A stretch of 64,000 nt of DNA from NCBI GenBank assembly GCA_024509875.1, contig JAMPIV010019851.1, positions 248,001 to 312,000 of the forward strand, read 5' to 3'. Within the stretch, counting starts at the first letter, position 1; every line of letters starts with the position of its first letter. Below, piece after piece: positions 42,297-55,057 of the stretch. The stretch is from Oreohelix idahoensis (lineage: Eukaryota; Mollusca; Gastropoda; Stylommatophora; Oreohelicidae). A program made the translations under genes and the position numbers. The notes under the pieces were generated by a model. It worked only from the letters and a program-made list of their open reading frames with translations, made no database searches and was not told the origin of the DNA.

Positions 42297-42518
42297 CAGG
42301 GTGTTTATAAAGTCTCTGTGCAGTGAAATTTACGCCCGGGCGAGACTACGTCACCAGAAATGTGGTTTTCAATTGGGGCTTTTTGTGTAATGCTGCACAC
42401 GGGATTGTGGAACACAGCATTGGAACACAGAATATCATGACGCAAATTTGCATCATTCGTGACGTAATTTCTAAAATATGTTTCAAATTCACTGCACAGC
42501 GACTTTATAAACACCCTG
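42297..42518. mobile_element. MITE, 222 bp, 31-bp terminal inverted repeats, TA target
   Basis: CAGGGTGTTTATAAAGTC at the left end and its reverse complement at the right end, continuing CTGTGCAGTGAA with one mismatch in 31 bases. Both ends are flanked by TA (TATA on both sides). No transposase. TA targeting suggests Tc1/mariner mobilisation. Confidence 0.88.
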
Positions 42519-43196
42519 TATATTATCAAAAACAATTTTAAAAAAGGTGAAAATAACTCCATTATAGTAAGGGAAATAACTAACTGCAAATAAATATTTT
42601 TTTCGTATCTGAAGGGGCGGGCTTCAGGTGGGAAATATTATTGTGCTAATTAAATATGTTTCTTCACTCAACAAGGTTAGCGAGTCATTTTTTTTTAAGC
42701 ACAGCTCTACTAATGACCAACTTTATTGTGAGTCTTACATTAGGTGTTTAAACTTCAAGTTTAATTTAGTCAAAAGTTAATTTTACTTGGCAGAAGTGAC
42801 TACCCTTTCAGAACAGCTATTATCCAGTTATGACTAAAAATCATCAAGCAAGTAAAGGAAAATTAACAAGTTTTAGGGATTCACTTTTATTACTGTTACC
42901 AAATGCATGAAAAAAAAAAAACACCCATAAAATAAATGTTCCACTCATTCTATTGCATAGAACAAAAGTGGGCGACCAGTTATCAATAATTCGTTACATC
43001 ATTCACAGCAGAATATAAATTTGTGAACAATATGATGAATTACTGATTAATGATAATTGGGAATCCATTTTTATTTTATGCAATAGAATATATAGAACAT
43101 TTATTTTGTTTTTTCATTAAGTATATTTGGTAACAATAGTAAAAGTGGATCTTTAAAACTTGTTTTTTCGTCCCCCGTCTTTTTCCTGTTACAGTT
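42519..43196. other. AT-rich intergenic DNA, nothing recognised
   Basis: Short homopolymer runs only. Confidence 0.5.
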
Positions 43197-43280
43197 TTGG
43201 TTAAAAGGACAATCTTCATTGCACATGGACAACTCCATGAGTGCTCCAATCTCCTCCCTTAGATCACACTGTGAGGATCT
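43197..43280 (-). mobile_element. SINE-2 3' fragment
   Basis: GGACAATCTTCATTGCACATGGACAACTCC and CTCCTCCCTTAGATCACAC match the SINE-2 3' end in reverse orientation. Confidence 0.6.
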
Positions 43281-43849
43281 CAGCCTTTCTGTTCCCTGTG
43301 GAATATAGATCTGCAGCTGTTGTTTGCCACTGCCTGATGTTCTGTTTTCAGTTATTTTCTTTATCTCTGCTCAACTTATTATGGTTGATTCCTCTGCTGT
43401 CTTACACTTCCTCACATTTCTCTTCCACTCTGGGAAGGACACATATGGTTATGCTGACTGGTTGTTTTCTGAGACCATGCCCTGTCCATTCTCTTTTTAT
43501 TCTACAGATCCACTGGTTGTTATCTGGTTCTCTACAAGGATTATTTTTTTGTCCTTCTGGTATCTATTGTAACTTCATATTGCTAGTGTTGTTTATCAAT
43601 TCTGTTGTTGACCTATTTTCCATGGCACAATGTACATTATCTAGTACTTTCTCTCTTTGCCACCCTCTACAACTTTTTTTTCCCATCAGTCTTACATGTT
43701 GTCACAAGATATTACAACTTTCTTCTTCTCGTAACACACCCAAGAAATGTGGACTGCTTTCTTCTGATGCTTGTGACAGCTGCCTTGACACATTTGGTTC
43801 TTCTTAGCTGCTCATTGTATTACTAGTTTTCTACTACAGAAGAGGGAGA

Positions 43850-43995
43850 CTGAATAACAAACAGAGAAGAAAATTGGAGAAAGACATGAAAGGCATGCAG
43901 AAGACATGGAAAGTTTGTCAGCTGATAGTACAGGACAGGAAGACTTGGCATAAGTTTGTTGAAGTCCTATGCTCCTTGGGGAGGTGAAGGGTGAT
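43850..43995 (+). mobile_element. LINE-B 3' fragment
   Basis: GACATGGAAAGTTTGTCAGC... GGAAGACTTGGCATAAGTTTGTTGAAGTCC, tail CTCCTTGGGGAGGTGAAGG and (GAAT)n. It is a diverged LINE-B end. Confidence 0.7.
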
Positions 43996-43999
43996 GAAT

Positions 44000-45820
44000 G
44001 AATGAAATTATGTTCAGGCCAAGTAATTAATATTTCAGCTATTTTTGTTTTGTTTTTTCCTCAACTGTAACAACCAAACAACGTCATTGTGGGCGGAAAG
44101 CACTTTTATTCAAGCTATCGGTGATTGAACATTTTGGCTTTTTCATTTAAGACTTTTTATTGCATATGTTCACAGCTTCAAAATGGACATACACATCACA
44201 TACAATACACTCTGTAGCTTTAATATGACCAAGGAGGAAGTTATATGAAGAAATTCTGGATGAAGAAGCTAACTGTAGTGATTATGTAGATGACAATGAT
44301 AATGAATTTACCTGGAAAGCAACACTACAGTAATTAGCAGTGAATGTTTCCATAACTCTCGGTCTAAAAGTAACAAAATAAGTATGAGCAGTACTGAAAT
44401 CTGAAGCTGTGAATGACAGAAAATGCCTACTTAGATAATATCCTTCCTGAACTCCCTTCTAATGATAAGATATGTTGTCTCTTGGATTGTGTTTGGCTTT
44501 CTGTTGTGTTTATGCTTTTCTCTCCCTTACATTGCCTTCATGTGGTATGCCATCTGACTGCTAATCATCTTGGCTACTGTTTTGTTGCTACATGTGATCC
44601 AAATGTAAACATAAAAAAAGCAAACAGTCAAAGAGACCATGTTTTTATGACAGACATAATCATTTCCACCACAAGCAATGTCAATCTTGCACCACGAATT
44701 CAGGTTCTGCAGTCTATAACACAACCTCCTATGTGGATTCCAGTGTCTTACACTGACAGCAAAGTAGAGGACCACTATATCCAACCAGGCACATTATAAA
44801 AGGCTAAGGAGGGTTCAGCATGTGCCTGCCTACCTTAATCCTCTATTCTTAAAGAAAGAAGGCCTCTTCTCCTCTCACCACACCCCCCCACCCCCCAATA
44901 AATTAAAGCAAACAATGATATTAGACTAAATTTGAAAGAACTAGAACAAAATGCGCAGCACAGGAAGACCTAAGCTTCAGAAAGCTGAAATGTAAAGAAA
45001 TGGAGCATCTCATCGAAGGCAAAAATTGAAAAAGAACATCGCAATTTTCAATAGCATCCACAAAACTAATGTAAAGGTTAAATGAGGACACGTCAACAAA
45101 TTGACAATCAGTTTTTATGTTTCTTTGTTCAGCCTAAATAAATAAATTGAACATTAAACAAAAATTAATAATTGTAAGCACAAACAAGGTAGCAATTAAG
45201 TGATTATTCACACATCTACCATCTTTCCCCTCTATAATCATGACAAAGCCTTATAACAACGTTTAAAAAAAGGATATGGCATTTGTCTATACCATATATA
45301 CATTGTGCAATTATGGGACCATAACTTTATGATCTATTAAACGTGTATATGTAAGAAAGCTCAAACAATGACTAAATAGTACCTGACATCAAACACGATG
45401 TAGCTCATACTATTAAACAAGCACTCACATGACCCATAAGTGGCATTATATAAAAACTATCACAATTACAAACAATGAGTCATCTCAGTTATAACATCTG
45501 AATAAGGTGACAAATCATTTAATACATATATGTCTTGTACTTGAAATAGATGACAAATGGGACAGTGATTCTTCACCAGATCAGTTCCACAACCAGAGTG
45601 TGTTGAGTTGTAAATAATGTTTGTATGTGTGTGTGTCTACCATAAAATTTCCATGGACAAAATCCTCAACTTAGTGCTACCTAAATATCACAAATAAAAA
45701 AAGTTAAAGAGAGCTAAGATTTATACAATATTTTTAATTTATGTGTTTATTCAATAATTTAGTGATTTGTATTTTTCGGACAATGGCATTAGTGGGTATA
45801 AAAGCAGCAGTTGACAAAAT
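44000..45820. other. Intergenic DNA, nothing recognised
   Basis: A 128-codon ORF at 44413-44799 has no familiar domain and no splice or promoter context. The rest is AT-rich. Confidence 0.5.
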
Positions 45821-45824
45821 AGCC

Positions 45825-46797
45825 ACTAACAGAACAGGTTATGTACTAATCATGTAGCCACTAACACAACAGGTTATGTACTAATCATGTAGCCACTAAC
45901 ACAACAGGTTATGTACTAATCGTGTAGCCACTAACACAACAGGTTATGTACTAATCGTGTAGCCACTAACACAACAGGTTATGTACTAATCGTGTAGCCA
46001 CTAACACAACAGGTTATGTACTAATCATGTAGCCACTAACACAACAGGTTATGTACTAATCATGTAGGAACTAACACAACAGGTTATGTACCAATCATGT
46101 AGCCACTAACACAACAGGTTATGTACTAAACATGTAGCCACTAACACAACAGGTTATGTACTAATCATGTAGCCACTAACACAACAGGTTATGTACTAAT
46201 CATGTAGCCACTAACACAACAGGTTATATACTAAACATGTAGCCACTAACACAACAGGTTATGTACTAATCATGTAGCCACTAACACAACAGCTTATGTA
46301 CTAATCATGTAGCCATGAACACAACAGCTTATGTACTAATAATGTAGCCACGAACACAACAGCTTATGTACTAATCATGTAGCCACTAACACAACAGGTT
46401 ATGTACTAATCATGTAGCCACTAACACAACAGGTTATGTACTAATCATGTAGCCACTAACACAACAGGTTATGTACTAATCATGTAGCCACTAACACAAC
46501 AGGTTATGTACTAATCATGTAGCCACTAACACAACAGGTTATGTACTAATCATGTAGCCACTAACACAACAGGTTATGTACTAAACATGTAGCCACTAAC
46601 ACAACAGGTTATGTACTAAACATGTAGCCACTAACACAACAGGTTATGTACTAATCATGTAGCCACTAACACAACAGGTTATGTACTAATCATGTAGCCA
46701 CTAACACAACAGGTTATGTACTAATCATGTAGCCACTAACACAACAGGTTATGTACTAATCATGTAGCCACTAACACAACAGGTTATGTACTAATCA
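45825..46797. repeat. 35-bp minisatellite, about 28 units
   Basis: Unit CACTAACACAACAGGTTATG + TACTAATCATGTAGC every 35 bases, most units identical. Variants (CGTGTAG, AACATG, AGCTTATG, GGAACTAAC) occur in neighbouring groups. Confidence 0.98.
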
Positions 46798-46839
46798 TAT
46801 TAACCAGTCTCACAAGATATTTTCACTGAAAATTCATCA

Positions 46840-47060
46840 TTTTCCTTTTCACTCCCTATGGGGAATGAAGCCACCATGGCAGCCATGTGCGCCCCCCCCC
46901 CCCCCCCACATCATGCACTCCCAAGATCATACAGCTGTGGTTTCTGTAGCAATATGTTCGACATGATGAGGTTGTTAGCCTCATGCTAGTTGCCTTGTGC
47001 CATATGCCTGAGGGAACAGTAGGTCTATTCTTTCTTTGTCTTATCAGAGACCCTTGGGAC
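46840..47060. repeat. Repeat E copy
   Basis: CACTCCCTATGGGGAATGAAG... TTCGACATGATGAGG... AGAGACCCTTGGGACTACACAGGG parallels 18690 and 57425. It contains a poly-C run near 46893. Confidence 0.55.
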
Positions 47061-47162
47061 TACACAGGGTGAGTGAATGGAATCCCACATTCACAATCTA
47101 TGAATCCATGTTGAATGATCCTACATTTAAACCATACTCCTTTATTTAAATGATTGTGGTGG

Positions 47163-47417
47163 GAGCCGCGCTGGTGTAATGGTTACCACATTGCGCTGGC
47201 GATCAGATGTTCAAGCTTGGGCATGGGCATTTGAAGCAGTGTCATCGACCGGGATTTTTACTGAATAACCTGAACGGCTCCTGAGATAAACCCTCTGTGG
47301 ATGGGAAGGAGCAAAGCTCCTGACCGGGTTGGAAGGAAAGTCCACAGGCTCCCCAGCTTCGCAATGACGTGTCATTGGGCCGAAGGGCTAAAAGCCCAAG
47401 TGCCGCTGGTTAAAAAA
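47163..47417 (+). mobile_element. SINE-4 (tRNA-derived) with poly-A end
   Basis: GAGCCGCGCTGGTGTAATGG (A-box-like TGGTGTAATGG) and GTTCAAGCTTGG (weak B box), GC-richer than its flanks, ending in TTAAAAAAAAA. AAATGATTGTGG before and AAATGATTGGGG after form a target-site duplication with one difference. Confidence 0.78.
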
Positions 47418-47589
47418 AAAATGATTGGGGTTGACCTACATCTGTAAACATCAGGTAAGGCAAGCTCATGTGTAGGGAACAAATATCAATACAGTACTAC
47501 AATATCTAGTTAAACCAGCCACCATGTCAATCTTCATGTAACAGATACAAGTTTATAGTAAACAGACTACGCCACAAGGTCTTTAATAT

Positions 47590-47940
47590 TTGGTTTGGTT
47601 CGAAGGATTATCTTCATTGCACATGGACTACCCCATCAGTGCTCCGATCTCCTCCCTTAGATCACACAAGGAAGATCTCAGCACAGTGCACGAACTCCAT
47701 AGCACCGACGAGAATCCAAATGTGTGTATATAGGAATCACACATTCTATAAATATTTTTGTGGTGGGTAGGTTTCTAATTTTTTAATTTTGCCAGGGCAG
47801 CGGCCTGCTAGGCCTACTCTTTACGATTTCCAACTGCCAAGGGATTTTTTAACGTGCGCAACTTGCACACGGGACCACCTATTTTTTTTTGTCCGTATCC
47901 GAGAAGGCTAGGCATCCGATCTCACTACCCAGGACCCCTA
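47590..47940 (-). mobile_element. SINE-2, 3' part
   Basis: Begins TTGGTTTGGTTCGAAGGATT (reverse of the AACCAAACC end), then the SINE-2 body up to TTAACGTGCGCAACTTGCAC. The tRNA head is missing. Confidence 0.7.
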
Positions 47941-48090
47941 ATATAACAGACGGACCTTGTGCTTAAGTTGAATAGAGCACACCTTGCCAAAATAAGGCAA
48001 GACTCCTTTTTTTTTTTTTAATGTGATAGATAGGGTAACATGGGTTATATTATCAATATCAGTGTCCTATTGGCTAAGCGGTTAGAGCAC

Positions 48091-48275
48091 TTTCCACCAC
48101 AAAAATATTTATAGAATGTGTAATTCCTATATACACACATTGGGATTCTCGCTGGTGCTACAGAGTTTGTACACTGTGCTGAGATCTACCTTGTGTGATC
48201 TAAGGGATGAAATCGGAGCACTGATGGAGTAGTCTGAGTGCAATGAAGAGTCCTTCAAACCAAACCAAACCTCTC
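48091..48275 (+). mobile_element. SINE-2 3' piece nested in SINE-3
   Basis: CCACAAAAATATTTATAGAATGTG... ending CAAACCAAACCAAACC, directly after the SINE-3 head. Confidence 0.65.
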
Positions 48276-48368
48276 ACAGCACAGTTACTGTGCTACGGAA
48301 TCGAACATGGTAGTGTCATGTTCCAGTCTACCCTGCTGTAAATGGGTAGCTGACACCACTCTTGAGAT

Positions 48369-48932
48369 GTCTGGAGTCATCTTTATGTGACCACCAGCTA
48401 TGGACAATGCTACAGTATACATACGTGGAAGTGAATCTCTATCTGTATAGCTAATTACATTTTCACTGACTCTTGAAATCATCCACACACTTCCAGGGAA
48501 GTGATAAAACTTGTTGAGAACCCAGCACTGCACACTAAGCTTGGAGAAGTCACTTAAGCCCCAGCTTTGACCTGGTTGACTGCATGCAGCAGGATCTCAC
48601 TATGGACCCAGTGATAAGCACAGGGAGCTGAGAAGTGGCTCTATGCATAACGATTCCTTGGGAAGAGCCCATAACCAGAGCACAGTTTTTTAGTTCAGCC
48701 CCTTTGGATGGTGGGGGATGCACAGTATGCCATGTGCTTCTTACTCCTAGCTTGGATGTGACGATCCTTTAAATGCAAGCCAAGCTGGAGAAACTGGAGC
48801 TCATGACTTCAACTCAACACGTTTCCGAATGGTAGAAAAGCCTAGATCTACTGTGTAGGTAATACCAAGGAGTCTTCAACTTGGTATTGGCTGCAAAAGA
48901 GCGAGAAGCTCAGCAGCCCTAGTTAAACAACA
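48369..48932 (+). mobile_element. Repeat D nested in SINE-3, 11-bp TSD
   Basis: 564 bases flanked by ACTCTTGAGAT at 48358-48368 and 48933-48943, ending AAACAACA. Collinear, in reverse, with 14905-15515. Confidence 0.8.
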
Positions 48933-49499
48933 ACTCTTGAGATATGGAGGGCAAAGGCAGTGATGAAGGAAACTGGTCACTTCACTTTATAAAAAAGCCA
49001 GACCTAGTATAGTGAAGTCTCTAACACTTCACTTCCCTACCACATTTTATGTATGGGACTACCATTACCTTTCTATTATCAACACTGAAATCGCTGGACA
49101 TAACAGTCTGACTTGCAATACAAGCATTACATGCCTTATCCAATATGGTGTCATCTGCCTTTTCAAGCTGTTGTTTGTTTTGTTGTTGTTTTGAAAAGAT
49201 GATGGGTGGAGAGCGGGCACTTAACTGCTGACCATTATTGCCTCTTCTCGTTCCATCTTGGTCTACCCTGTTCAACCTGAGAATTGGTTATAATTGGGGT
49301 ATTTAGTGTCATTTTATTTACTCATTTTGTATTAAATTTAAATAACTATTGTCTTTTGCAGTTGCTGGCTTTAATTTATATTAGTATTTGTCATTTTATT
49401 TTCAGTTTTTTATTGTATACAGATAACTATTGTCCTTTGCACTTGGTTTTAATTTGTATTAGTATGTGTTCTTTTTGAGTTGGGTTTTTTGTTTTTTTA

Positions 49500-50650
49500 A
49501 AACCTCGTCTTTCCGTGTCCAATGAGTAGTTAATAAGTTTGCTAATTTTTCTGTTGTCTATATTGTGATTTCTAAAGTATGTTTTTAGTTCTAGCCTCTG
49601 TTGATCAAATTTTCTACAGTGGATCAGGTAGTGGTCTATGTCATTTTCTTTCTGACATTCTTAGCAGTGTGGTTCCTCTATCATGAAGTATGCTGCACCG
49701 AGACGGAGACGCCACAGCTTTTTGTTCGAGGGTACCTTTAGTTCTTCTCTGACCTGGCACGTCCTTGTTGGTTCTTTCAACAGTTTGAACGCGTGTCTGC
49801 CTTTTCTACTGTTCTTTCATGTTGTCTTCCATTCCTTGTTTATAGTTAACTTCACTTGGCTCTTGATCTCCGACCTTCCCAGTCCTGCTCTTATATTGTT
49901 TTTTACTTATTCTTCCATACTTGGCGTTCTGGTCTGCCAACTCGTTACCAGCTATACCTATGTGTTCTGGAACCCACACGAGCCTCACACTACATCCTCT
50001 GTTCCCTAGTGATGTATTAATTGCAAGAATTTCTTCCTTTATGTCTGGCCGGCTACATTTCCTGGGTGTTCTAGGGCTTGTAGTGATGATAGTGAGTCTG
50101 TAAATATCGTAACAGCTTCTGGTGGGTTATCTTCGATTATTTCTAAACTTTTTAGAATTGCTACCATCTCTGCAGTAAAAATCGAAGCCCCTTCAGTTAC
50201 ACTGTAGCTCTTCTTAATTCCCCATTGTGGTATTACTACTCCTGCACCTAGTTGCCCACTATCACCCTTGGATCCATCAGTGTAGACGGCCAGACTTCGT
50301 TTTGTAAGTTGATTTATGAACTTTCTACTTATCGTTTTGGCTTCCTTATCTTCTATGTTTTGTTTGATCTTTTCAGTAAGTGAGTAGTCTATGATTGGTG
50401 TTTTTAGTTCCCAGGGTGGTATTGTGCTTCTATATTTATTACTATTTTTAATTGTGTTTGACAGTTCTTTGAACTGTGTTAGATCTTCTATAGTTCTCCA
50501 CCCTGTTGGATATCTTTATTTAAGGGGACGTCCCAAACACTTGGTTGGTTTTTGACAAATGCTTTATGTGCTGGGTGGGTCACTTCTTATGCTACTTTAC
50601 TCCAAGCTGTTGGCATTTCTATTGTATATATTTGTTTCTTTCACTTGTAT
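49500..50650 (-). pseudogene. LINE relic with RNase H domain
   Basis: Minus-strand frames give VYTDGSKGDSGQLGAG (first RNase H aspartate), a TAEMVAIL segment (glutamate), then VWVPEHIGIAGNELADQ (last aspartate region), and a zinc-knuckle-like H-x-C remnant followed by a basic tail near 49540-49700. Several frame breaks. The layout suits an I/Jockey-like non-LTR element. The RT itself is not visible. Confidence 0.8.
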
Positions 50651-51054
50651 TTTTTTTAACTTGGAACTACTTAGATACTAGCACAGAGTTATAGTTAAAT
50701 AGTTTTACTACACAATAATAAGGTATTAGAACAGTATTGTAACAGTAAAACATTCAAATAAATAGACATAAGCTGGCCCAGAGTTGTGCCAAAACTAATA
50801 ATGAGATGTTAACTACATCAAAATACATCAATAATTTATTGACTAGCATTCTGTTACTAACCAGATCAGCAGTTGAGGAAAAATATTAAACACAAAATGT
50901 AAGATCTTGTGCTATAAAAGAAGAAATGAAAGATAAAATGTAAAATATACTAAAAAGAAATAATGTCCAAATCTTTGGAAGAAATTAACTCCCTTGAAAA
51001 TATTTTTTTTTTGCACATGCATGCATAAACACAAAAACACACACAAAAACACAC

Positions 51055-51735
51055 AACAGAACCTCAATAATCTAAATGTCAAAAACCGAAAACATCAATA
51101 ATCTGAAAAACACAGCAATTTTTTTAATGCATGCACCAGTAAGTGAGTGTGATCGCATTAACCAAATTTTAACTATCACATGCACTTGGTCAGTTTGTCA
51201 GATTTTTTAGTGCAAGTGTGAGTGTCTAGTGATTTCATAGTTTTATTGTACCAAACTGCAATTATAGAACTTTGTCCCCAATGAAACATAAATTTTAAAG
51301 AATTGAAATGAAGACTTGAGATTTCAAACTTATTTACTTTCAAAGGGTGAAAGTGGGTCTTCGTTAGCAAAGTTTTTTTAAGGCTAAAACAGATATTAAA
51401 TACGAGTTTAAAAAAATCTGGAATTTGCCACTACATCCCGCAATGACTTGGTATGAGCAACAAACTGAATGGCATACAAATCAACTACTCTTCATGAGAG
51501 ACCTGGCAGCAAAGAAACTAGGTTTGAAAATGATGTGGTTGAAAGTTTCATTTGGCCTGTTACCTATCAATAAAAAATATATTAAGTACAACTTAGTGTT
51601 ATTATTACTATACCTATTTTTTAGTCTCTAGTACAATAATTTTGATACAATAAAAAATCCAAACAAACCAGATTGTTTGAACTGTACCTGGTCCCAATTA
51701 GTTTGGATTACCAAAGTTTGTTAACTCAGTTACTT
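51055..51735. mobile_element. Possible degraded pogo/Tigger-like element
   Basis: The left end CAGAACCTCAATAATCTAAA and the right end, whose reverse complement is CTGAGTTAACAAACTTTGGTAATCC, resemble the CAG..GAACCTCGATAATCC style of pogo-group ends but match each other poorly. A short frame (MTWYEQQ..AAKKLG) is compatible with a transposase N-terminus, no more. Confidence 0.35.
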
Positions 51736-52239
51736 CTCCTTAGTTTGCTCTCAAATAACCAAATCTATTTCTGTCATAAAGACCGCAGTATGTCTCAGGA
51801 ACAGTGCCATACAGTTTTTCAATCCATGGGGTTGGAGGTCATGCAGCCAATCTGCTTCTCTCATGCAGTCAACATTCTTGGAGAACATGTTCTACCATTT
51901 GCCTGCTTTCCCCACAAGAACATGCCTGTCTGCCTGATTTTTAATTAGTTGAACAGATGGTATTTGAATCTGTGGTGGTCAGTTCTCAGCTTGAAAATTA
52001 TCACCCAATCTTCTCTTGGCAAGGTGTAGTATGTTAGATCTGGGTGTTCTCTATGCCATTTTTCTGCGAACATAATCTTGATGACTTAGCATGGCTGTCT
52101 TCTTGTAGCACGACATTGTTGTCATAGACAAAGTTTGGCTCTCATTAGTTCCACTATTATCTTCATTATTGCTTAGTGTGCTCAACGTGTCAGATGTGTT
52201 CTGTGTCTTCTCAAGTGCTAACTATCAATCTATTTTTGT

Positions 52240-52920
52240 TCCATTAAATGACATGGTCATCATCAGCATCAGGTACCATTTGCACATCGAAGGTCGGTTG
52301 CAATGGATCTCTGTCTTGTCTCTTGCCGTGATGGTGCACTCTGATACTCTTTCCTGTCCATCTCTTCACGTTATCTTCCCACTTATAGCGCTGTCTTCCT
52401 CTCGCACATTTGCCTTCAACTCTGCCTTCTATTATGGTCTTTAGTAAAGTGTTATGTTTTTTTTGTGTGGCCAAAATATTTTAGCTGTCTAATTCTGATC
52501 TCCTTCATTAATTTTCTTTTCATTCCTAGGTTTTCTTGACCTCTTTATTTGTTTTCTTCTTTCCATGATACACGCCCCATACTTCTTACATACCCACATC
52601 TCAAAGGCATCAATTCTTTCTTCTAAGTGATTGTCCATGTTTCTACACCAGACAGTAATGAAGAATATATATAGCATTTGATAATTCTCAGTTGGAATTT
52701 GTGAGTTAGTTAGATGTCAGTATTTGTCTCATGTTGTTGAATGTAGCTTTGGCCACTCCTATTCTCTTCTTGATTTCTGTTTCACATCTGCCATCTTATG
52801 TTATTATATGACCAAGATATGAGAAACTCTTGACTTCTTCCAGGATTTTCCCATTTATTCTTATCTTTAATGGTGGCTTATTGCTTGCTTTGCTAATCCC
52901 AACTAACATAATTACCGATG
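52240..52920 (-). pseudogene. LINE-C C-terminal relic
   Basis: Minus-strand frames contain FSYLGHIIT, then FEMWVCKKYG, and EGRVEGKCARGRQRYKWEDN...RWTG, the YLG / basic C-terminal signature of RTE-like LINEs, but distinct from LINE-A and LINE-B. Frames are broken and the RT is missing. Confidence 0.75.
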
Positions 52921-52934
52921 TAGGTTACATCGGT
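52914..52934. repeat. 9-bp perfect hairpin ACCGATGTA-GGT-TACATCGGT
   Basis: Perfect inverted repeat with a 3-base loop beside a locally GC-richer patch in which AACTTGCGC occurs twice. Function unknown. Confidence 0.7.
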
Positions 52935-53009
52935 CGGTCTCACTCAAAATAGTAACTTGCGCCAGAAAAAAAAAGTGCACAACGTACGGTGTGCAACTTG
53001 CGCGGCGTG

Positions 53010-54570
53010 GGTGTTATATAAAACAAATACTTTGGTTTTATTTTTTTTAATTCTTTCATGAAGTGTAGGAGTTTTCCTTCCTGAACCTGTTTTCGGACAC
53101 GGCCAGCTCTATGTTGCCCTCACCTGATGTACAAATTACGAAAACTTGAAAGTTTTTTTTTTAAAACCACTTATTATCAGGGAACACTCTTTGAAAACAA
53201 TCCACGCATTTTCATATGAAATGTTGTCATCAAAGAACTTTTAAACTGAATCTAAAATAACATAATTCTCGCTGTGTGTACGTTGGTCACAGCTGAGGAA
53301 TGCAACCGTGTTGAAAAAGTTGTATTGTTTCCATTATATATACTCTCCCAAAAATAATTACAATCAACAAAGAAAAGCATTCAAATGACGGTGTTCATGA
53401 ACAGTTTGATTACACTGTATAATGGAAAGACACCAAAAACACTCTAAGAATCTGCTCATCTGGGAATGAAAACAGCACACTATAATTAAAAACCCATCAA
53501 GCTTGGAGTTATTGCTAGTTAATCATAGTTTTCATTTTCTCAAATGACAGGGTCAGTGAAGTAAAACTAAATCATCAGCAAAACTAAATATAAAAATGTA
53601 ATGAACAGTTTTAAGAAATCAGAAACCAACTGTGACACAACGTCACAAAATCAATTTGTAGTCAGCAAATCTAGTGTGGAGGAAAACTTATAAACTGTTA
53701 ATTTAGTTAAATATATTGATTTTGACATTTTTGTGCTTTATAAAAATATGCCTTCCCTACTATGTATAGGTTCTAAGCATCAAATGTGAACTTAAATACA
53801 TTTCAAATTAACTTTCATGTGAGACAACTCAGCAATTGATTCTGAAACATCAATATTACACTGAACTTCACACTTATTTTCTCAGTACTTCAAATTTCAG
53901 ATATAATGTCTTTACATTTACATAACTTGACACCAAATAATACAATTTCAATGTTTCAGCATTGCACAGGTCTTTATGGGACCTTTCTTGTTACAACAAT
54001 ATCCATATTTTAAAAAACTTCATTATGTAACTGATATTTTGTGGTGCTGCATCACAAGTCTAGTTTCTATATTGTTTTGATTGTAAACGTTCAGGTAACT
54101 CAGTAAGACTACTCTTGAAGTTCCATATTCAATTTTACTGCTCAGACATAAAACTGAATGTAGATAGGTAGTTAAAAACAGTCCATTTCTCAATCTTAAA
54201 AACTAAGTACATTATATGACAATGACCGAGATGGGTAGATATGTTATTCCCAGCATATGTAAGTATCTGATAAATGTGCTGGTTTACTATTTAATGAGGT
54301 ACTCATTACTACACTATCAAATCACACGCAAGGTTGGCAACATGCAGGGTTGGTTCATTATTAAGGTTTCACAGTTTTATATCATCATTTATAGATTAAT
54401 ATAAATCACAGTCACTTTCCATAAATGTAATATCACAGTTACTTGTACACAAACACACACATTAACACACTAAAACAAACATGAAATCATTGTTACATAA
54501 ATCACTAAAACTGATATTAACATGCAGAAACCAAATGAGGGCAGTATAAATGGAGAAACACTGTTACTTG
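53010..54570. other. AT-rich intergenic DNA, nothing recognised
   Basis: Frames are short and no repeat family of the window matches. Confidence 0.5.
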
Positions 54571-54577
54571 TGCACTT

Positions 54578-55057
54578 TGGCTTGAAAGACCATCTTCAAT
54601 GGACATAGACAACTCCATCAGTGCTCCAATCTCTTCTCTTAGATCACACAAGGAGGATCTCAGCACAATGCACAAACTCTGTTGCACTGGTAAGGATCCC
54701 AATGAGTGTATACAGGAATCACACATTCTATAAATATTTTTGTGGTGGGTAGGTTTTCCTAATTTTGTAAATGTTGCCAGGGCAGACACCATATGGCATA
54801 CTCTTTATGATTTCAAACTGCCAAGGAATTTTTAACGTGCGCAACTTGTACACAGGACCTCCAATTACTTTCACCCTTATCTGAGAAGGCTAGGCATCTG
54901 ATCTCACTACCCAAGAGATCAGGGGGAGTATGGCATCATTAGGAACCTCTGGTTCTGAAAAACATTTCCATCAAATATATTCCTTGTACTGGGAACCAAA
55001 CCAGGCACATTTAGAATTAGCGTTGGATGCCATACCTCTTAGCCACCCCAACCCCCA
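54578..55057 (-). mobile_element. SINE-2, near full-length
   Basis: Reverse-oriented: 3' end at 54578 (TTTGGCTTGAAAGACC), body, and tRNA-like head at 55010-55057 (GTGGCTAAGAGGTATGG, GGTTCCCAG in reverse). TGTTACTTGTG before and TGTTACTTTTG after are a probable imperfect target-site duplication. Confidence 0.75.

Larger units (their letters stand above)
48063..49045 (+). mobile_element. SINE-3 copy interrupted by two other elements
   Basis: Head at 48063-48090 (GGCTAAGCGGTTAGAGCAC), middle at 48276-48368 (CAGTCTACCCTGCTGTAAAT) and end at 48944-49045 (CTAGTATAGTGAAGTCTCTA) match 6311-6560. A SINE-2 piece and a repeat D copy separate the parts. Confidence 0.7.

Noticed and set aside
43241..43807. 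188-codon plus-strand ORF
   Set aside because: Composition is that of T/C-rich repeat DNA, and its left end is a SINE-2 piece. No domain seen.
44413..44799. 128-codon ORF
   Set aside because: No recognisable domain, splice context or codon signal. Compatible with chance.
37500..46797. Regular arrays resembling CRISPR
   Set aside because: Units are contiguous with no unique spacers, and the genome is eukaryotic.
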